A DNA stretch of 6,426 bases from an uncultured Oscillospiraceae bacterium (GTDB lineage Bacteria > Bacillota > Clostridia > Oscillospirales > Acutalibacteraceae), in the NCBI GenBank assembly GCA_900543305.1, contig UQQZ01000110.1:1-6426 (forward strand). The letters are read 5' to 3'. The position numbers and the translations under genes are program-made. The notes beneath the pieces are model-generated. The model saw nothing but the letters and a program-made list of their open reading frames with translations, made no database searches and was not told the origin of the DNA. Numbering within the stretch: the stretch's first letter is position 1; the number at the start of each line of letters is the position of its first letter. Below, piece after piece: positions 5,732 through 6,426 of this stretch.

Positions 5732-6426
5732 TTAGGAATGAAAGTTTCCTGTTCCATACAGAAGCTTGATAAACAGACCACCCTGGACTGTCCTGTTTTG
5801 GAAGGAAACCTGCCAAGCGTCCTCTGTCTCAAACCAATCTCCCAAAGGCACACGATTCGGCATTTGATCGTAGGCGTCCCAAAGGTGAGAGATCATGGTT
5901 TCGAAGTCCCGTTGATGGGGCATCATGGAGGCAACCCAAACCAGCCAGTCAGATTTCGTGTATCCAGCCCGATTATCCAGCGGCATTCCATAAGGATTCA
6001 AACGCGTCAAATAGGAAGCCAGCTCTTTGTCCCAGGTACCCTCTGGAAATACGGACAGTCCCAAAAGCCTGTCCCAAACGGCATTGTATTTCATGCTGAA
6101 AGTGTCTGCCCGGTCAAAGGCCAAGCGATAGGTTCCATCGGGATTTTTCGCCATGTCGATCCAAGAGCGGGCCATAGAACGGGCTTGATCCAGCCACTCT
6201 TTTCCCTGAGAGTCTCCCCGGCGTTGCAGCAGCATCCCATAGGAGGCCACTCCTAAAATCGCCTTAATGGACAAGTTGCAGTTGTGGGCCAAATGACCGG
6301 CGAAGTCGTCGGTGCAAAGTTGGTTTTCCGGATCCAGTCCATTTTTTCGGAGGTACTGGGCCCATTGGGTTAAAAGTTCCCAGGTTTCCTCTGCAAATGA
6401 CATGTCACCGCTGGCCACAGTGGCGG
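5732..6426 (-). CDS. GtaA-like (glutaminase A / DUF4965) six-hairpin protein, C-terminal part only
   Basis: The frame is open to the right edge, so only about 230 C-terminal residues are present; the first GTG in frame (6418) has no ribosome site and is not the start. The visible part matches the six-helical-hairpin domain of glutaminase A-type proteins. Counting from that GTG, these are NGLDPENQLCTDDFAGHLAHN-type (26-46), LSIKAILGVASYG (49-61), SMKYNAVWDRLLGL (108-121), YTKSDW (153-158), RVPLGDW (189-195) and a terminal FQNRTVQGGLFIKLL (206-220). The family is named after the secreted fungal glutaminase GtaA. Its many bacterial members are mostly uncharacterised and resemble (alpha/alpha)6-barrel glycosidases in fold, so the substrate could be glutamine, peptides or a glycan. 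Full proteins are usually several hundred residues longer, and any signal peptide would be outside the window. The gene has its own terminator. Family call is secure; activity is not. Confidence 0.88.
   Translation of the reverse strand, partial: ATVASGDMSFAEETWELLTQWAQYLRKNGLDPENQLCTDDFAGHLAHNCNLSIKAILGVASYGMLLQRRGDSQGKEWLDQARSMARSWIDMAKNPDGTYRLAFDRADTFSMKYNAVWDRLLGLSVFPEGTWDKELASYLTRLNPYGMPLDNRAGYTKSDWLVWVASMMPHQRDFETMISHLWDAYDQMPNRVPLGDWFETEDAWQVSFQNRTVQGGLFIKLLYGTGNFHS

Noticed and set aside
5738..6256. A 172-codon plus-strand open frame
   Set aside because: Antisense to the GtaA-like coding region; no family resemblance and no start signals.

Overview
The window reads as chromosomal DNA from a low-to-mid GC Firmicute, probably a gut clostridium of the Oscillospiraceae/Lachnospiraceae type. 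This is inferred from strong AGGAGG-type ribosome sites, sigma-A-like promoters, T-rich intrinsic terminators and the gene set (ATP-type pfkA, orphan BlaI-type regulator, tex, sfsA and a GtaA-like gene). No database comparison was possible. No tRNA, rRNA, CRISPR array, insertion sequence, integrase or phage gene was seen.

Left part: the window opens inside 6-phosphofructokinase (pfkA, missing its N-terminus), which ends at a strong hairpin terminator (913-950). A small BlaI/MecI-family regulator (960-1355, minus strand) converges on that terminator. Its promoter and that of an arylamine N-acetyltransferase gene (nat) lie back to back in a 227-base AT-rich spacer (1356-1582). The spacer holds operator-like dyads at both promoters, which is the most informative regulatory region of the window.

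Middle part: nat (1583-2374) is followed after a single base by tex (2376-4580), an S1-domain transcription accessory protein. A 70-residue zinc-ribbon protein (4656-4868) follows 75 bases later with no convincing terminator or promoter between, so nat-tex-zinc ribbon probably form one transcript. That transcript ends at a hairpin/T-run (4893-4928), which also serves as the terminator of the convergent sfsA gene.

Right part: two minus-strand genes. sfsA (4928-5605) has its own clear promoter (5636-5664). Upstream of it lies the C-terminal part of a GtaA-like (glutaminase A / DUF4965) protein (5732 to the window edge), closed by its own strong hairpin terminator (5684-5720).

The genes are mostly housekeeping or widespread accessory genes. 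I see no clear undescribed multi-gene system. The points that merit a second look are the orphan BlaI-type repressor with possible operators at both divergent promoters, the near-overlapping nat-tex pair, a perfect 10-bp inverted repeat at the predicted nat transcription start, and a GNRA-loop hairpin on the zinc-ribbon stop codon.
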